The notes beneath the pieces were generated by a model. It made no database searches, was not told where the DNA came from, and worked only from the letters and a program-made list of their open reading frames with translations. Shown here piece after piece: positions 22,785-35,834 of a stretch of 64,000 nt of DNA (within the stretch, counting starts at the first letter, position 1; each line of letters opens with the position of its first letter). This DNA comes from Amyelois transitella (taxonomy: Eukaryota; Arthropoda; Insecta; Lepidoptera; Pyralidae). The stretch is from NCBI RefSeq assembly GCF_032362555.1, contig NC_083517.1:5600001-5664000 (forward strand), given 5' to 3'. Both the position numbers and the translations under genes were made by a program.

Positions 22785-25700
22785 GTACGAATTGAAAAGA
22801 AAAGCTCGTAAAATTCATACTTTTTCAATATCTAATAAATTCTGGTTCATATTAACCTTAACTCAAAAAACTCTTCAGATGATTAAGGTTGCCTTCATCT
22901 TCATGATAAATGTTGATTTTCAGCTCGAGTATGACTTTAATAACAACAGTTTGTCAGTTACTGTTATTCAAGCGGAAGATCTTCCAGCTCTAGACATGGG
23001 TGGGACATCCGATCCCTATGTGAAAGTTTACCTTCTACCAGACAAAAAGAAGAAATTTGAGACAAAAGTCCACCGAAAGACCTTAAGTCCAGTTTTCAAC
23101 GAAACGTTCGTTTTCAAGGTGAGCGATTATAGTTTTAGCTATTTCTCTATTTCCGTGGTAATGTCCAGAAAATAGAACTAGACTTTCATGTCTCAACTAC
23201 CCTTTCGTACTCAAACATATGATTTAGCTGCGGCTAGGTCCACTGACCTGACAGAAGAAGTTTGATGTCTGTGACAACACCATAAAACGATATCTGTTTT
23301 TAGTGTACGCATGAGATCAAATCTACGTAGTGGTGTTTATAACAGAGATCTTTTGAAGTGTATTATTATTTCATAGTAAGTATTAAAGTGAATAAAAATG
23401 TTTGTAATAATTACAATTATATGTTATTCAGAACGTACCCTACGCCGATGCAATGAACAAAACGCTAGTATTCGCAATCTTCGATTTTGACCGATTCTCA
23501 AAGCATGACCAGATTGGCGAGGTCAAGGTGCCACTTTGTCAGGTAGACCTGGCGCAGACCATCGAGGAATGGCGAGAGCTGCAGAGCGTCGAAGGCGAAG
23601 GCGGTCAGGTGCGAGATATACACAAAATCCATTTAACAGTTTTTTGTACAAATTTAATAAATCTAATGATATTATAGCATAGATTTGTATTTTGTAAATA
23701 GATTAATATTCCACCCCTTCACAAGTCGAGGTTGAGGTGTGGCTGAAATGAACAAAACGTTTTACTTTCTACATTAACTGCATTACTAATACAGTAAATA
23801 TAAGCTTATACATATAATAATGTGTTAGTATCTCGTAACACAAGTTTCGAACTTACTTCGAGGCTAACTCAATTTGTGTAATTTTTTCCCGTATATTATA
23901 ATTTAATCTTCTTTTCAGCGTTGATATTTTGGTAATAAGAAATTTACGATAATTTTTAACTTCCATCTATTTTTCGTTTTGTCGAGGTCGTAGGTAAAAC
24001 ATGTCGGTTCCTTTGTTACTTAACAAATGTCTACCTATCAAACTATTTTAATCTCTTTTAAGAATATAGATAAGAGTCATTTAAGATGAGATCTCAAAAT
24101 GAAAAGTATACCTTGCTATGACTCTAGGTAGATGATAATTTTGTATACATTTAACAATGTTGCGATAAAATTAAGAATTGGTACATAGTTAACGAATCTG
24201 TTAACAGTTACACCCAGGTCACATCAACAGCCTATTTTCTGAAAACACTTAACCATATATGGAAATACCGTCATGATTGCACAACATAGAAAAATAACTT
24301 TGAGCAACATCTTATACAATGTTAAATAAGGAAGATATTTCTTTTTCTTAGCTTTAGGCTAAACTGGCAAAACACACTACATACACGCTTTTCATAAGAA
24401 CACTTTTATTAAGTCGTACAAGACCCTCATCGTTGTGTTTTGGCAGAATAGCATTGTTTCTTTCAATAATTATTACTTTTAAATCACTGTTTCAATAAAC
24501 ACCAATTCTTTGTTTACAATTAAAATATTTCTTTGTGTATCTCCATTATCTCTTATCTGATTTAAATTCAACGGTTTTTTTGAAAAAGTGATTTATAATT
24601 TTGAGATTTTATGCACTTTTTACTCAGAGGAACCTTGACATACATTATTGTAACGCGTGCCGCGTATCGTCCGTTTCATCAACTACGTCATTGTTAACAG
24701 ATCGAGGTCAAGGCCCCTCAATGGATTGTCATTTATTTTTCTGATAAACTTGATTTTGACAGCAAAAATATATTTACTTGGTTTTCTCTTTTTCTCCATA
24801 TTTTCTCTGCTCTGCTTGGCTGTGTTTGATTGTGTCCTGAACAATCTTGCATGCCGCTTCAAAAACGAAATGATCATTCACGTAAGTATTGTTTTGAGAC
24901 ACATCAAGAATTTATTATTGTATATTTCAAATGTATAATAATGGGGCTCAAAATTTATTAAATATACAAACATCAAACGAGTATTTTACAAGATATTTAA
25001 AATCATAGGAGAAATAAGAAAAAAAAACATAAGAGTACTAAATATTCACCTTATACCTATCACCTATCATACCATATTATTTTTCGTGAACTTTAAGTTA
25101 ATCCATCCAACACTTTGATTTATTTTCTATGCGGCTGGGGAATGTTGCATGTCTGTTCTTTGTTGTGCTCATTTCTAAATGATTGTCATTTCATGCAAGT
25201 GCATATTAATTAAAACTTCGTCATTATATTTTTGGTAAGAGTAGAAAACATCTACCTAAATGATACACAGTTCCAAAACATGAAGTGACAATTGAAGGTA
25301 TTCGGTGGTATACTATTTAATTGGCTTAATGTAAGTACGTCATGACTGATTCACTTTTGCTTTTGCGTATTTCACCTAGTCTTTTGCAGCTGCATTATCT
25401 ATAGTTAATATAAATTTAATCTTAATTTTATTTTCAATTATAATCAAATACGATTAACATTTTTTAACTAATTAATATATCGAAGTATGTTACAGGCTAC
25501 CTTTTGAACGAGGGAAGAATTTATTTCTAAGTATGATTGCATCAATGCCTTGAGCATATTTGACAACCTACATAATGGAATGAATATGCATGATAAATAA
25601 AATTTTATAATTATTATTATTTATAATAATTGAAAGGTATTATCATGAATGTGTTCTTCATTGATCTAAGGAAGGCCTGCTGTGCACTGCACGCACGTAT

Positions 25701-28700
25701 AGTATACCTAATGTCAATTAAAATGGGAACGAAACAAAAGCTATAGGTTTTTGCTTACTTTTCTTTCTACTCAGAAATTAGGAAAAGTATTCCTTCCTCG
25801 ATACTATGATACACGATTATACCCAATTATAAGGAAAACAATTAAATAATATTATTCTGATTTCACTATCGCCACAGAATACTTAATATATGTATTTAAA
25901 ACGAACGAAACAGTTGAGAAATTTTCCAATATGATAATATGGACGTATTTATAATAATGTTTAATATACTTTATTTGACTACAAACAACGGCTCAAGGAT
26001 ATTATTTTTTATTTTTTTTAATTATACGTCAACGTTTATTTTTATTAAAAAGTAATAACAAACAATTATCATACGTACGTACCTTCAGTGAAAAACTTTA
26101 TTGCCCAATAGGTTTTTAAAATTTTAAGCATGAAAACCTTTAAAAGATTTTGGATTGTTGTGTTCTTATTTAAAATACATTTAACAAAAATATTGTCAAT
26201 AATTTAAACAAGTGCTTAATTGTTTTTGTATATATAAACGCCATCATAACAATGCATGTAAATAATTTTTTATTGTTACTTGTGATAAAGTGTAACAAAT
26301 TTGCATAATAATTAATATAAAATGCTTATCTATATAAATAATTGTATTGAATTTTATACAACTATCGCGAGTTAGGATATCGTTACAAATGCTTACTAGG
26401 TATAATAGGCACTTGATGGAGCTGCTCACATACACCACCTTATCTATTGGTATAATCTACGTTAGTTTCGATGTGTAGTGCGTGTTTACTAATACCTTCA
26501 ACTGAATATATTTGATTATGGATAATAATTAACCTTTCAAAGAAATTCAGTACCAATTTAGATAATAAAAAGAAGTTGGTTGTTCTTCTAAAAATTCAAT
26601 GTTACATATTTGCTCCCTATATTGTTTAGATTGCGAACTAAGATAATTTCTTTGAAAGTTTAAGCACGTTCTATTTTATACATGTTGAATTTTATGCTTA
26701 TGTTAAATGTACTAGTTTAGATATTATAATTGCGATCTGTTACTAAAATGGGTACTTAGTGCCGACTTAGGACTTCGGTACAAAGTGAGTATCAGCGGCC
26801 TACGCATAGGATTTATCTAGATGTACAGGCTGTAGCTAGGGATCTTTAAATAAGGTAAGCGTTAATTGATGATCTGAGCTGGGTGTTACAAAAATTATAA
26901 TTGGCTACATTTCGGCAACAGATCGTAATGAAACACTCTGTCTTCTAAATAATGATAACCTCAGCGAGAACCGATTGCTTTTTAGGTTTGATGACCGTTG
27001 TTTTGTTCTGTTCGTCTTTTTCCATTGTGTAAAACAGTTTGTTTTGTTTTTATTTTTTGTTATAGAGGAAATGAATTAAATGTGCTAAAACGTTTTATGT
27101 AACGCAATGAACGTGTCAGTCAAATGTACGTATGATTAGATGCAAAATGAATCCTGTTTTGAGCCTTCGTCTCAAGTTTGTATGGGCTACGTCCAAGCAC
27201 GTGCGTCAGGACAGTGTTTCAGTTTAAGTATGTTTATTTTTACTTCTGTTACCAAACACAGTAAACTGAAATATTGTTCTGCCATTACATCCAATACGCT
27301 TCTAGGTAACCACACGGAGCTATTGTTTTTTGTTTGTTTTTTTTTTTTTTTGTTTGGTGTAACGAGATTTTAAAGTGCCCTGATCCGCCCTAAGCCGCGT
27401 TATCTATGGTCCATATTATTTTGTTTTTACAAACAGCTTTACAAACCTGTTCCGTGAACGCTACAAAATTCCTACACAATGTATCCTATATTTCTATTCC
27501 ATACAGTTCACACTCATTGAGCCTAATACTTTTATGTAATGGCGAGAAATTCAAAATAAAAACGGGTTTTAATAGAACGGGACCCCACATAAAAATTCCA
27601 TAAGCCTCTGCATCGACTGCGCTAATAATAACTTATTTCACCAAAACAATACAAATACATTGGTACAAATATATAACACAGATAAGACTCCTTTTAAAAA
27701 CCACAATCATTTTATACCTTGTTTTTACAAACATTCTTATCAATTACTTTAAATTGTATGATGTATGTTGCAGGACAACAAGTTGGGAGATATTTGTTTC
27801 TCATTGCGTTATGTGCCCACTGCTGGAAAATTGACGGTAGTAATACTTGAAGCTAAGAACCTCAAGAAAATGGACGTCGGTGGTTTATCAGGTACCGTTC
27901 TGCAGATTCATATTTTACACTTACGAAAACACTGCTAACCCTTATTTCTTTATTTTATCTAATTTCACAGGAACACTAGAACAAATAGGGTAAACTGTTT
28001 CAATATTTTTGATATCATTAAAGTATATTTACACTTTTAGAATACTAGCCTCCATAAAAGTCTTATCAAGTTTATTAAACAAAATAATAATTTTGGACGC
28101 TATCCTTTTGTTTGTACAACTGTGTTTATTACAAAGATTGTTTTATTTACTCATTAAATCAGATAAATTTTATGCCTTAAATAAAAACATCCCAATCCAT
28201 AGCACCGACATGTTTTTTACCGTGTCACAATAGTTGTATGCCTTTCAGTTCCATCAATAAGACTAGTTAGTTTCATATGTTTTGCACCATTACAATTCAT
28301 TAGAAATAACTTGGTTTTGTTAAGAACTGCTAAAAGTGTGGATGTCCTAGTTATCATATGTTTTCTGCCAAGACCACCATAGACACATTCAATTTGTAAT
28401 TATATCCAGTCATACAAAGTCTTTTATATTATAATTAACATTGCATTCTTTACATTTTTTTTCATATCCTGCTACGTCGCTTCGTCTCTGCAGATCCGTA
28501 CGTAAAGATAGCACTCATGCAAAATGGCAAACGTCTGAAGAAAAAGAAGACGAGCATCAAGAAATGCACACTGAATCCCTATTACAACGAGTCATTTACT
28601 TTTGAAGTACCATTCGAACAAATACAGGTGCGAGCCGAGATTGCAAAAATTGGTGTTGCAGCACATTGCAGGGACATTCTGAATGATTATCTATTAAAAG

Positions 28701-30513
28701 TTAAAAATTTAGAAGTTGCACTAATTTTCATTCAAAAATGTCCCCAATATGTGCGATTTGATGTTGTGAATTTACTGTCGTGATTACGAGTAATTTAACA
28801 CCACTTGCATCCATGCCAATCCTGGTCCTACTTAAAGTTACTTTTGTATTTTTAATTTGGCATAAGTACATCACACATAGCATTCATGTTATATGTTTTT
28901 ATCTATCTCAGTTTTTCTATAAAATTAAATATGAAATGAATAAGATGACTGAGACGCATTCTGACTGTTTTACTATAAAATCATTTTATTATAAAACAAT
29001 CAATTTCATAAATGATATTTTTTGAATTCTATTTCTGTTAAAAGCTACTTTGCGATAATGTGTACTCAACAAACTCATCTTAAACCCAAAAAGTAAAACT
29101 AACTTAACGAAGGTAGGTAGGTACTTTCCTATTAATTTTTTTTTTTTTAATGTTGCAAATAATCAATATCTGGATCAGGCAATTAGGTTAATTTAGGAAC
29201 ATTGTTCTGTTTGTTGTGTTGCCTTTGTAATGTTTGCTAGTTTAATGTAGCGGTCCTTGTATTTTGTCTGCTATTTCCCTTTTACCTAACTTTATCTGTC
29301 CTAAGCCTTATACATACATACCTTCTCACCTATAATCCATCTTCGTATTATTTAAGGCCTGACTTATTTAATTTCATTTTTTGAAATGTTGACCTTCATT
29401 TGTAACTAGGTGTTTCATTTGAAGGTTTTCATTTTTGAAATTATTTTAAATACGTCACTGGCATTAAGCAATACATCCTACTGAGTGGTGTGGTCTGAAT
29501 CTCCCCTCGTAACTGCATTACAATTTGGTGACTTCAAATTGTAATAACTTATGGTTTAAGGAATCCAGTCCCTCGTTCTTCTTCTACTATTTACTATCTT
29601 TTTATATATCCAGTTTGAAACCATTGCTTTGCTCCCTGCCAGTGTAAGTATCCGAAATGTGCTGTTTACTATGAATGGAGCAACAGCATGTTCTGCCATG
29701 ATATGACATGAGACGTTGCTTAGAAGAATGTCGTCAATGTGGGTACATTTCACGTCGCATGATAAAATGATTATAAGGTACAACGACTTCAATAGTTTTA
29801 CTCTGATTTCTAGTTGTTACCTTCTAATCTACACATGAAATTCTCATCAAATCATTTATTCCGATGATTGAGTGCAACAAAGTAAGAAAAGCATATTTTG
29901 AACAATAACAGGGTTAAATTTATTTCCTGATTGTTAAGCAGTATTACCTTGTTACGGAATTATCGTTGCCTACGTTCCCCGGGCAAACTTAGGCTATTCC
30001 AAATCTCATAGTAGTGTGCAAAAAGGGTACTTATTAACATTTTTCCGGTTACTAAAATACCCTAAAAATATGTACTTAATCATCGCTTACGCAATGTGGA
30101 TATGATATTTACTTTTCTACTTCATAAATAAAACTACATTGGGTTCAAAAAATAAAACAAGAATTGGCGAGATATTAAATGATACCTTTCCGTTTTGTCC
30201 AGATGAACACATAATTATTATAATAATTTTAACTCAATATCATACACATATTGTAAACAATCATTACTAAATTAATGCATCACTAATTATTTTGTGTATT
30301 AATGAAATTATTCTTCAGAAAGTAAATCTAGTGGTAACGGTGGTGGACTATGATCGCATTGGCACTTCGGAACCAATCGGGAAAGTGGTTTTGGGCTACA
30401 ACGCATCGGGAACAGAGCTTCGCCATTGGTCGGACATGCTTGCCAGCCCACGGCGCCCTATTGCACAGTGGCACACACTCAAGGACCCAGATGATGGCGA
30501 AAAGAAAGATTAA
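21062..30513 (+). CDS. Syt1: Synaptotagmin 1, complete coding region, nine exons
   Basis: Calcium sensor of synaptic and secretory vesicles that triggers SNARE-driven membrane fusion. Coding exons: 21062-21152, 21872-21994, 22357-22499, 22686-22784, 22924-23118, 23432-23608, 27774-27891, 28494-28627, 30319-30513. All introns are GT-AG and phases join without error into 424 residues, within the family's usual size. The order is a short luminal N-terminus (1-62), one transmembrane helix (about 65-85) with a CFCC motif (81-84) for palmitoylation, a basic linker, C2A (about 153-276) and C2B (277-424). The core is almost identical to insect synaptotagmin 1 as I know it. The start ATG lies six bases after an acceptor, so the 5' UTR continues upstream. 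A polyadenylation signal candidate aataaa is at 30780-30785, and the 3' UTR may be longer. Confidence 0.97.
22924..23608 (+). CDS. Syt1: Syt1 exons 5-6: C2A domain
   Basis: The calcium-binding loop residues of C2A are all present: Asp176 and Asp182 in [10 protein letters not shown], and Asp235, Asp237 and Asp243 in [10 protein letters not shown]. The polybasic [10 protein letters not shown] strand is intact. Exon 6 ends with the inter-C2 linker at SVEGEGGQ. Confidence 0.95.
23609..27773 (+). other. Syt1: Syt1 intron 6 (4.2 kb)
   Basis: The longest intron between coding exons. It carries the 3' part of a tRNA-derived SINE (23824-23900) and long AT-rich stretches, with T-runs at about 27337-27352. 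I looked for an alternative C2A or linker exon and found no frame resembling one. Confidence 0.7.
23824..23900 (+). repeat. SINE-B 3' fragment
   Basis: gttagtatctcgtaacacaa, then acttacttcgaggctaactc, matches the 3' half of the tRNA-headed SINE at 54058-54300 almost base for base. The head is absent. Confidence 0.8.
27774..30513 (+). CDS. Syt1: Syt1 exons 7-9: C2B domain and C-terminus
   Basis: C2B calcium ligands: Asp310 and Asp316 (the exon 7/8 junction splits the Asp316 codon), then Asp370 and Asp372 in [11 protein letters not shown], with Glu378 at the fifth position as in the fly protein. The polybasic patch KRLKKKK (328-334) that binds phosphoinositides and SNAREs is intact, as are NPYYNESF and ELRHWSDML. 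The protein ends DPDDGEKKD. The last exon is preceded by a 1.7-kb intron with possible RNA structure. Confidence 0.95.
28628..30318 (+). other. Syt1: Syt1 intron 8 with candidate RNA secondary structure
   Basis: The intron holds a perfect 11-bp hairpin (29517-29527 with 29535-29545, loop 7). At about 29620-29780 there is a set of mutually complementary short segments: ttgctcc with ggagcaa, gaaatgt with acatttc, and agcaac with gttgct. Insect Syt1 C2B transcripts are known ADAR editing targets that use intronic structure, so this is a candidate guide region. No direct complement to exon 9 was found by eye. Confidence 0.35.
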
Positions 30514-30779
30514 GGATCCCTTGGTAAATCTACATATTGCGTTATTTTTCTCCTCTATCTCGAATCTGTCAGAAGTCGCCCCACAATGCCGTGCTATTGA
30601 GCTTTTGTCGGCATTCGGGATCTGTTATAGAACAGTTTGCTAAGTGCAAAATTATTATTCTGTGGTAAGATGTGACCAAGTCTATAAGGTTTATGAGACG
30701 ATATATCCCCGATACTATTATATTATTACATTTGTATTGAATGAAGAATCATATTGTTGAAAATTTTCACATGGTAGTA

Positions 30780-30785
30780 AATAAA
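30780..30785 (+). terminator. Syt1: Candidate polyadenylation signal of Syt1
   Basis: aataaa 267 bases after the stop codon. Further aataaa strings follow downstream, so the real 3' end may be elsewhere. Confidence 0.35.
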
Positions 30786-33700
30786 AAATATTATAATGAA
30801 AAAATATTTTGTCTGATTTCAGAGTAATCGCAGATTGCGGTCACAGACGACGGAGTAAAGAAAGTGTCATCTGTACCTACCTACTTTTCTTCATTTGTCA
30901 AGCTTCCCCGTACAGCTATGAATGCTTTTAATTTTGTTTGTTTAGTTAAAATGTAGTTTTAATTAATCCTATTTTAATTATTGTGATAAATTTTAATACC
31001 TTATTTTTGGTGGGTTAAAACTATTAAGACCCTATTTAAATTTGATTTTCTACGCTCAATATTTAAGCATAAATCAATGGTGAGGCATGTTATCTGCTCT
31101 TAAAGCCGTACATAAGATGATATGTAACATAACTAATGGATCTACTTTATTTTATATTTCTTCAATATGTTCGACTCTTATTTCTACGAAGCGAAGAACA
31201 ATGAATTTGCATTATATAGAAATTCTTAAGTTATTCGGATCCCTTTTGAACTTACTAGTGTTGTGATGCATGTATACAATGCTGCGATGTTCTCTTCACT
31301 TTCGAAAAAATTACACGACACGCCTCACCCTTCAAACCCCGCTTACAATCAATGAATACTCGTTTCGTTAATTATTATTAAAACCTTTATTATTGAATCA
31401 GTTATAAAAATATAGGTATCCATTAAAAATATTTTTCAGTTGGTAATAGTTCAATATTTCTATTATCATTTTTAATTATGCCAACAAACTTCATTGTGGT
31501 GAGCTAATATCGAAATTTTCCATTTTATTAATATTCTACATACATGAACATTAAAACATATTTACTTGATGTTCGAATCTAATTGTCTTAAAATTACTTA
31601 ACGCCTATGTAAATAAGTTATATCCTGTTAAATTTATTACATTCTATTTTACTATCAAGTAAGTGTTAAAATATTGATACCCTTCTATTAAAAAAGTTCC
31701 TCTGTAGAAGAGAATATTTCGTAAGAGGAACAGCTATAGGCCTATTGAAATAAAATCATAAATTAGTAATTATGAAGATTTGGCCCTTATTGGTTATTAC
31801 TTTTATTTAAACATGACATTATAGAAAAATGTTCACATAGAAATAAATTCTTTTTATTATAATCGTTAATCAAGTTTAACATTCCCGGATTACCAGTGAT
31901 TGCTTTTGCAGCAATAAAATTTAGTTATAATTTACAATTTTGTTGCATGACGTGTAAAATATACAAATAATCTAGTCAAGAACAACTTGAAAAAAAAGAC
32001 TTAGAAAATACGATAAGTCTTATTTGGTTTGCGGTTATTATTATGTAGTGCATTAAAAAAAATATCGGTTCTAGTAATATTATACTACAGAAATTATCCA
32101 ACTAACCGTAACTTCCATCATCGAAACTTACAAATTTACATGCATTTATGTAAAGTCATGTTGTTGAGTAATTGAAAATTCTTTATATATCTTAAAATAT
32201 GATATCGCAAACTAGACTGCCGATCTCTCGTTATGATTTATAATGAATTGTTTTATTAGATTAGATAAGTAAAATATTGAATCCGAATGTCAAAAATTTA
32301 AGTATTAAATGTATATCTATGCGATTAGCTAAAGCTTGACTGTTGTTGATCTCAAAGTTATGTGTTATTGTAATGTAAATAATGTAATCACATGTTATAT
32401 TTCACGATCACGTAAAATATCTACATTCATGTAAGGTATAAAGAAGGGCTTCAACTTCAAGTATATTAGAAGTGCACCAACACGAAACATGTAGGGTAGC
32501 CTTGTGGTCAAGTACTGCAACTAACAATAAAGTCGGGTTGATAAGTATAATTATATTATAGAGTATTATCCTATTATCACTTATAACAGATTCATAATCA
32601 ATTTACAGAATAAAGATGTAAGTCTTAATCAGCCTGAATGTATACTTACTGCTATTACATTTGAAATTAGTAGAAACTAACATTATTTTCTTTAGGTAAA
32701 GGCTTTATAACTTAAATGTGATATCAGTTTTGATTGTGAATCTGTTGATAGGTTTCTCACTACTTATTATCTCGGACCGCGGTCGGGCCTCAGTAGAATT
32801 GACAATATAGACATTCCATATGGTATTTAACGACGTTTTATATAATCTTAAGAGGAAACCCGAAATATGTGAATAATCGCTAAGGTGTTAGAAATCAAGC
32901 ACTCGACACGTTCAGGTTACGAACTTGCCGCGACTGGAGCTATAGCAAGATCCGGCCCTGCGTTAGTCGTATTAATGTATTAACCTATTTGTAATATTAA
33001 ACGAGTATACCCCGAAATGTTACGTAAGTGGTTTGTCAGCGTAGGGATTAGAAGTTATCCCCGAAATCCTTGTTAAATTGTTCTCATTCCGAAACAAATC
33101 GCGACACTTTCAATTTCATTGAATTTACAATAAGTAGGTAGCAAAAAGCACACATTTAAGACCATAACTACAACTTGTTGCACATTACGTCGCTTTATCA
33201 ACTTATGTATGACTTGATATTTAATGGAGATTTCGAGGTTTATAACTTTAGGACATTTATCAGCGTAAACCCTAAAACGATACAAGTCAAATGGAATTCT
33301 TGTTCCTCTTAAAGTTGTTGTTAACATCAAGGCGTTACATCTGTTGAACAGAATTACTACTAATAGGTTTTCCATGTTAAAAGAAAATGTGGATACGAAT
33401 CCTTTACCAAGGAAAAAAACTTGTGTCGTTTTAGAAGATGTAGAAAAGACAAAACTTACTTAAATAACTTGTAAAAGTTGGTTTGGTGTGTCGAGTTGAG
33501 CTTGTATTTATTACTGTTTGTTTGTTAATATATGTATTGGACTCAACTAACGTTTAGTTTCACAAAATAATATCGAAGTCTCCAATAGTTTCTATATAAA
33601 AATTTACACTTTGCAAACAGGTTGTAAGTTTGTTTATTTCCATTATTCTTTTAATAATTTCTTCAAAATTATTTGTTAAATGTCATTATCATAGATCTAG

Positions 33701-34289
33701 TCTTGTATATATTTTGGATCGATATAGTTATATTATATAAATATCATATCACTTGTCATTCGAATAAAAAACCATATTTTAGTTTTATTTTATTATTATA
33801 CAAAAAGGATTGATTTCGAGTTATTTTTAGATAATTAACATAATTTATGTAAACTATGAAAAATGTCTATAATACATAATTCCATAGATTGCATTGTTTC
33901 ATTTTAATATTTAATCTGAATGATGAGCCTGAAATTATAGTAATAAAGAATGCAAGTGGGGATTTGAATTATTTTTTCGATCACTAATTTTACCGTTCAT
34001 CATTAATGTCGATCAATAGCAAAATTTCTATTGATAGCCTTAAAATAACAAATACCGAAAGATTAAGTTATCCACTCGCCTCACGACTTAATAATTCCGC
34101 ACAATTATTACTACTTTTCTCTTGATGATCTATCGAACTGAAATCATTGAAAAACAATTTCCCAAATCTGTCTCTGATTGTTCAATTCATCGTACATAAC
34201 ACATGATGATTGATATACTTATACTTTATCGTTGATGTACTTAGATAAGTTGCGGTTCCTGGCACTTTAGGACCAAAAACATTTTCCCT
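30786..34289. other. Syt1 3' UTR or intergenic DNA, no gene seen
   Basis: AT-rich, with scattered aataaa strings (for example near 32526 and 33765). A 100-codon open frame on the minus strand at 33073-33375 has no recognisable motif and no supporting splice context. The relative lack of SINE copies over 3.5 kb, compared with the flanks, would fit a long transcribed 3' UTR, but that is inference. Confidence 0.4.
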
Positions 34290-34475
34290 CTCTTTTCCAT
34301 GAATGTCTTAAAAGGTAACTAAGGGATAGGCTAATAAACTTAGGATTCTTCTTAAGGCGATGGGCAACAACCAACCATCACTATTTGGACAGCAACCTAC
34401 TATCACTATTTGGATTTCAATTACATAATACAGCTGAATTTGGCCTTTCAGTCTTTGCGAGACTGAAAGGCCAAC
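34290..34475 (+). mobile_element. SINE-A copy with internal duplication
   Basis: The body starts at ccctctcttttccatg. An internal segment ending atcactatttgga is duplicated in tandem. The copy breaks off after ctttcagtctttgcgagact, with no tail. Confidence 0.7.
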
Positions 34476-34663
34476 CCCACCCCCCTTAATATTTAATTTT
34501 TAGCGTTTGTGGTTATTTCAGCATTTCAGCTTTCTAGCTATCACGGTTTATAAGATACATCCTAGTGACAGACAGACAGCGAGTAATAGAGTCCCGTTTT
34601 TATATTTTAGGTAGGAACCCTAAAATCTAAATGAAATAACATAGATAAGTACTTTATAATAAA

Positions 34664-34850
34664 CTAGCGACCCGTCCCGGCTTCGCACGGGTGCAAAATT
34701 ATAAATGTTATTATACATAAAAACCTTCCTCTTGAATCACTCTACCAGTTACAAAAAACGGCATCAAAATCCGTTGCGTAATTTTAAAGACTTAAGCATA
34801 CAGACAAGCAGACTAAAATGGCGACTTTGTTTTATACTATGTAGTGATTA
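34664..34850 (+). repeat. Interspersed non-autonomous element, copy 2
   Basis: Starts aactagcgacccgtcccggc and continues through tcttgaatcactctacca and atccgttgcgtaatttt to gactttgttttatactatg. It is the inverse of the 18505-18670 copy, and its left end matches the 20335-20377 terminus in inverse orientation. Confidence 0.6.
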
Positions 34851-35564
34851 GTTACTTTTGCTTTAATAACTTTGACTACCATACCTTATTTAGGGGTGTA
34901 TTTTTTATTTATGTTTATGTATATTTACCATAAAGTTCTACGTAAATAAAAATTATAATTTAATATTATGATTATTTTCAGAGCCACCTTGGTATAAATT
35001 TAACTGATTTTGCACACTGCACATAAAACTTGAAAATAAATAAATGTCATCATCATTATAGTAGAATTAACACACATATGTTAGGTATTTAAAATTATAT
35101 TTGTATGTAGGTACCTACCTATATGCAACTACAATTTTTATCACAACTTAAGAGAACTCACTCGATCCACTTACATAGTCAATTAAATATACCTAGTATA
35201 TTATAAAATCACATTTAGCTTAACTACCCAGTGATAACGAAATAAATTTAAAATTTTTAAAAATTCAATTTATTATTAAACAAGTAAATATTATCATTAA
35301 TTACAATATAAAATAGTTGTGGTCTTGTTTTGTTAATTTTTGTATAAACTAAGGCTTTCTAATAATTTATATGACTTGTGTCAGGTACATTGATTGAATC
35401 AAGTTTCAATAAGCTCCATGCTTGTCTATTACAACAAAATGTTATATTTTGGTGTAACTAAACTACAATAGTACTAACATTAACTTTAAAGTGAAATTTT
35501 TAATGAATGCTAAAACAAATAATAAATCCTCACCAAATTTGGTATTAATAAACTTGAATTGGAA

Positions 35565-35640
35565 AGATATTGGAAAGGCATAATGCCAAGCAGTGGGTGA
35601 ATATATGCTGGAGAAGACTTGAATGGCACATAAGTAGTAC
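35565..35640. repeat. Short SINE or LINE tail remnant
   Basis: atgccaagcagtgggtgaat, followed by atgctggagaagact, resembles the 3' phrase of common lepidopteran retroelements. Too short to classify. Confidence 0.35.
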
Positions 35641-35834
35641 TCAAAGTGACAAGGATGTTAACTTATTAACAACTGAACAAAATTATTATACTCAGTAATT
35701 TAGGTTATTATTTGAAATAAATTCTAACTAAATAAATTCATATACAAGTATTTGTATAAGTGTTTACACACAGCACAGTGTATAGGATGTTCGTGGATAC
35801 TCACTTCTACTTAATATTTTATACATTCAAGGAG

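Noticed and set aside
33073..33375. 100-codon minus-strand open frame as a gene
   Set aside because: It shows no motif, no likely splice partners and no start context, and its composition is like the surrounding non-coding DNA.
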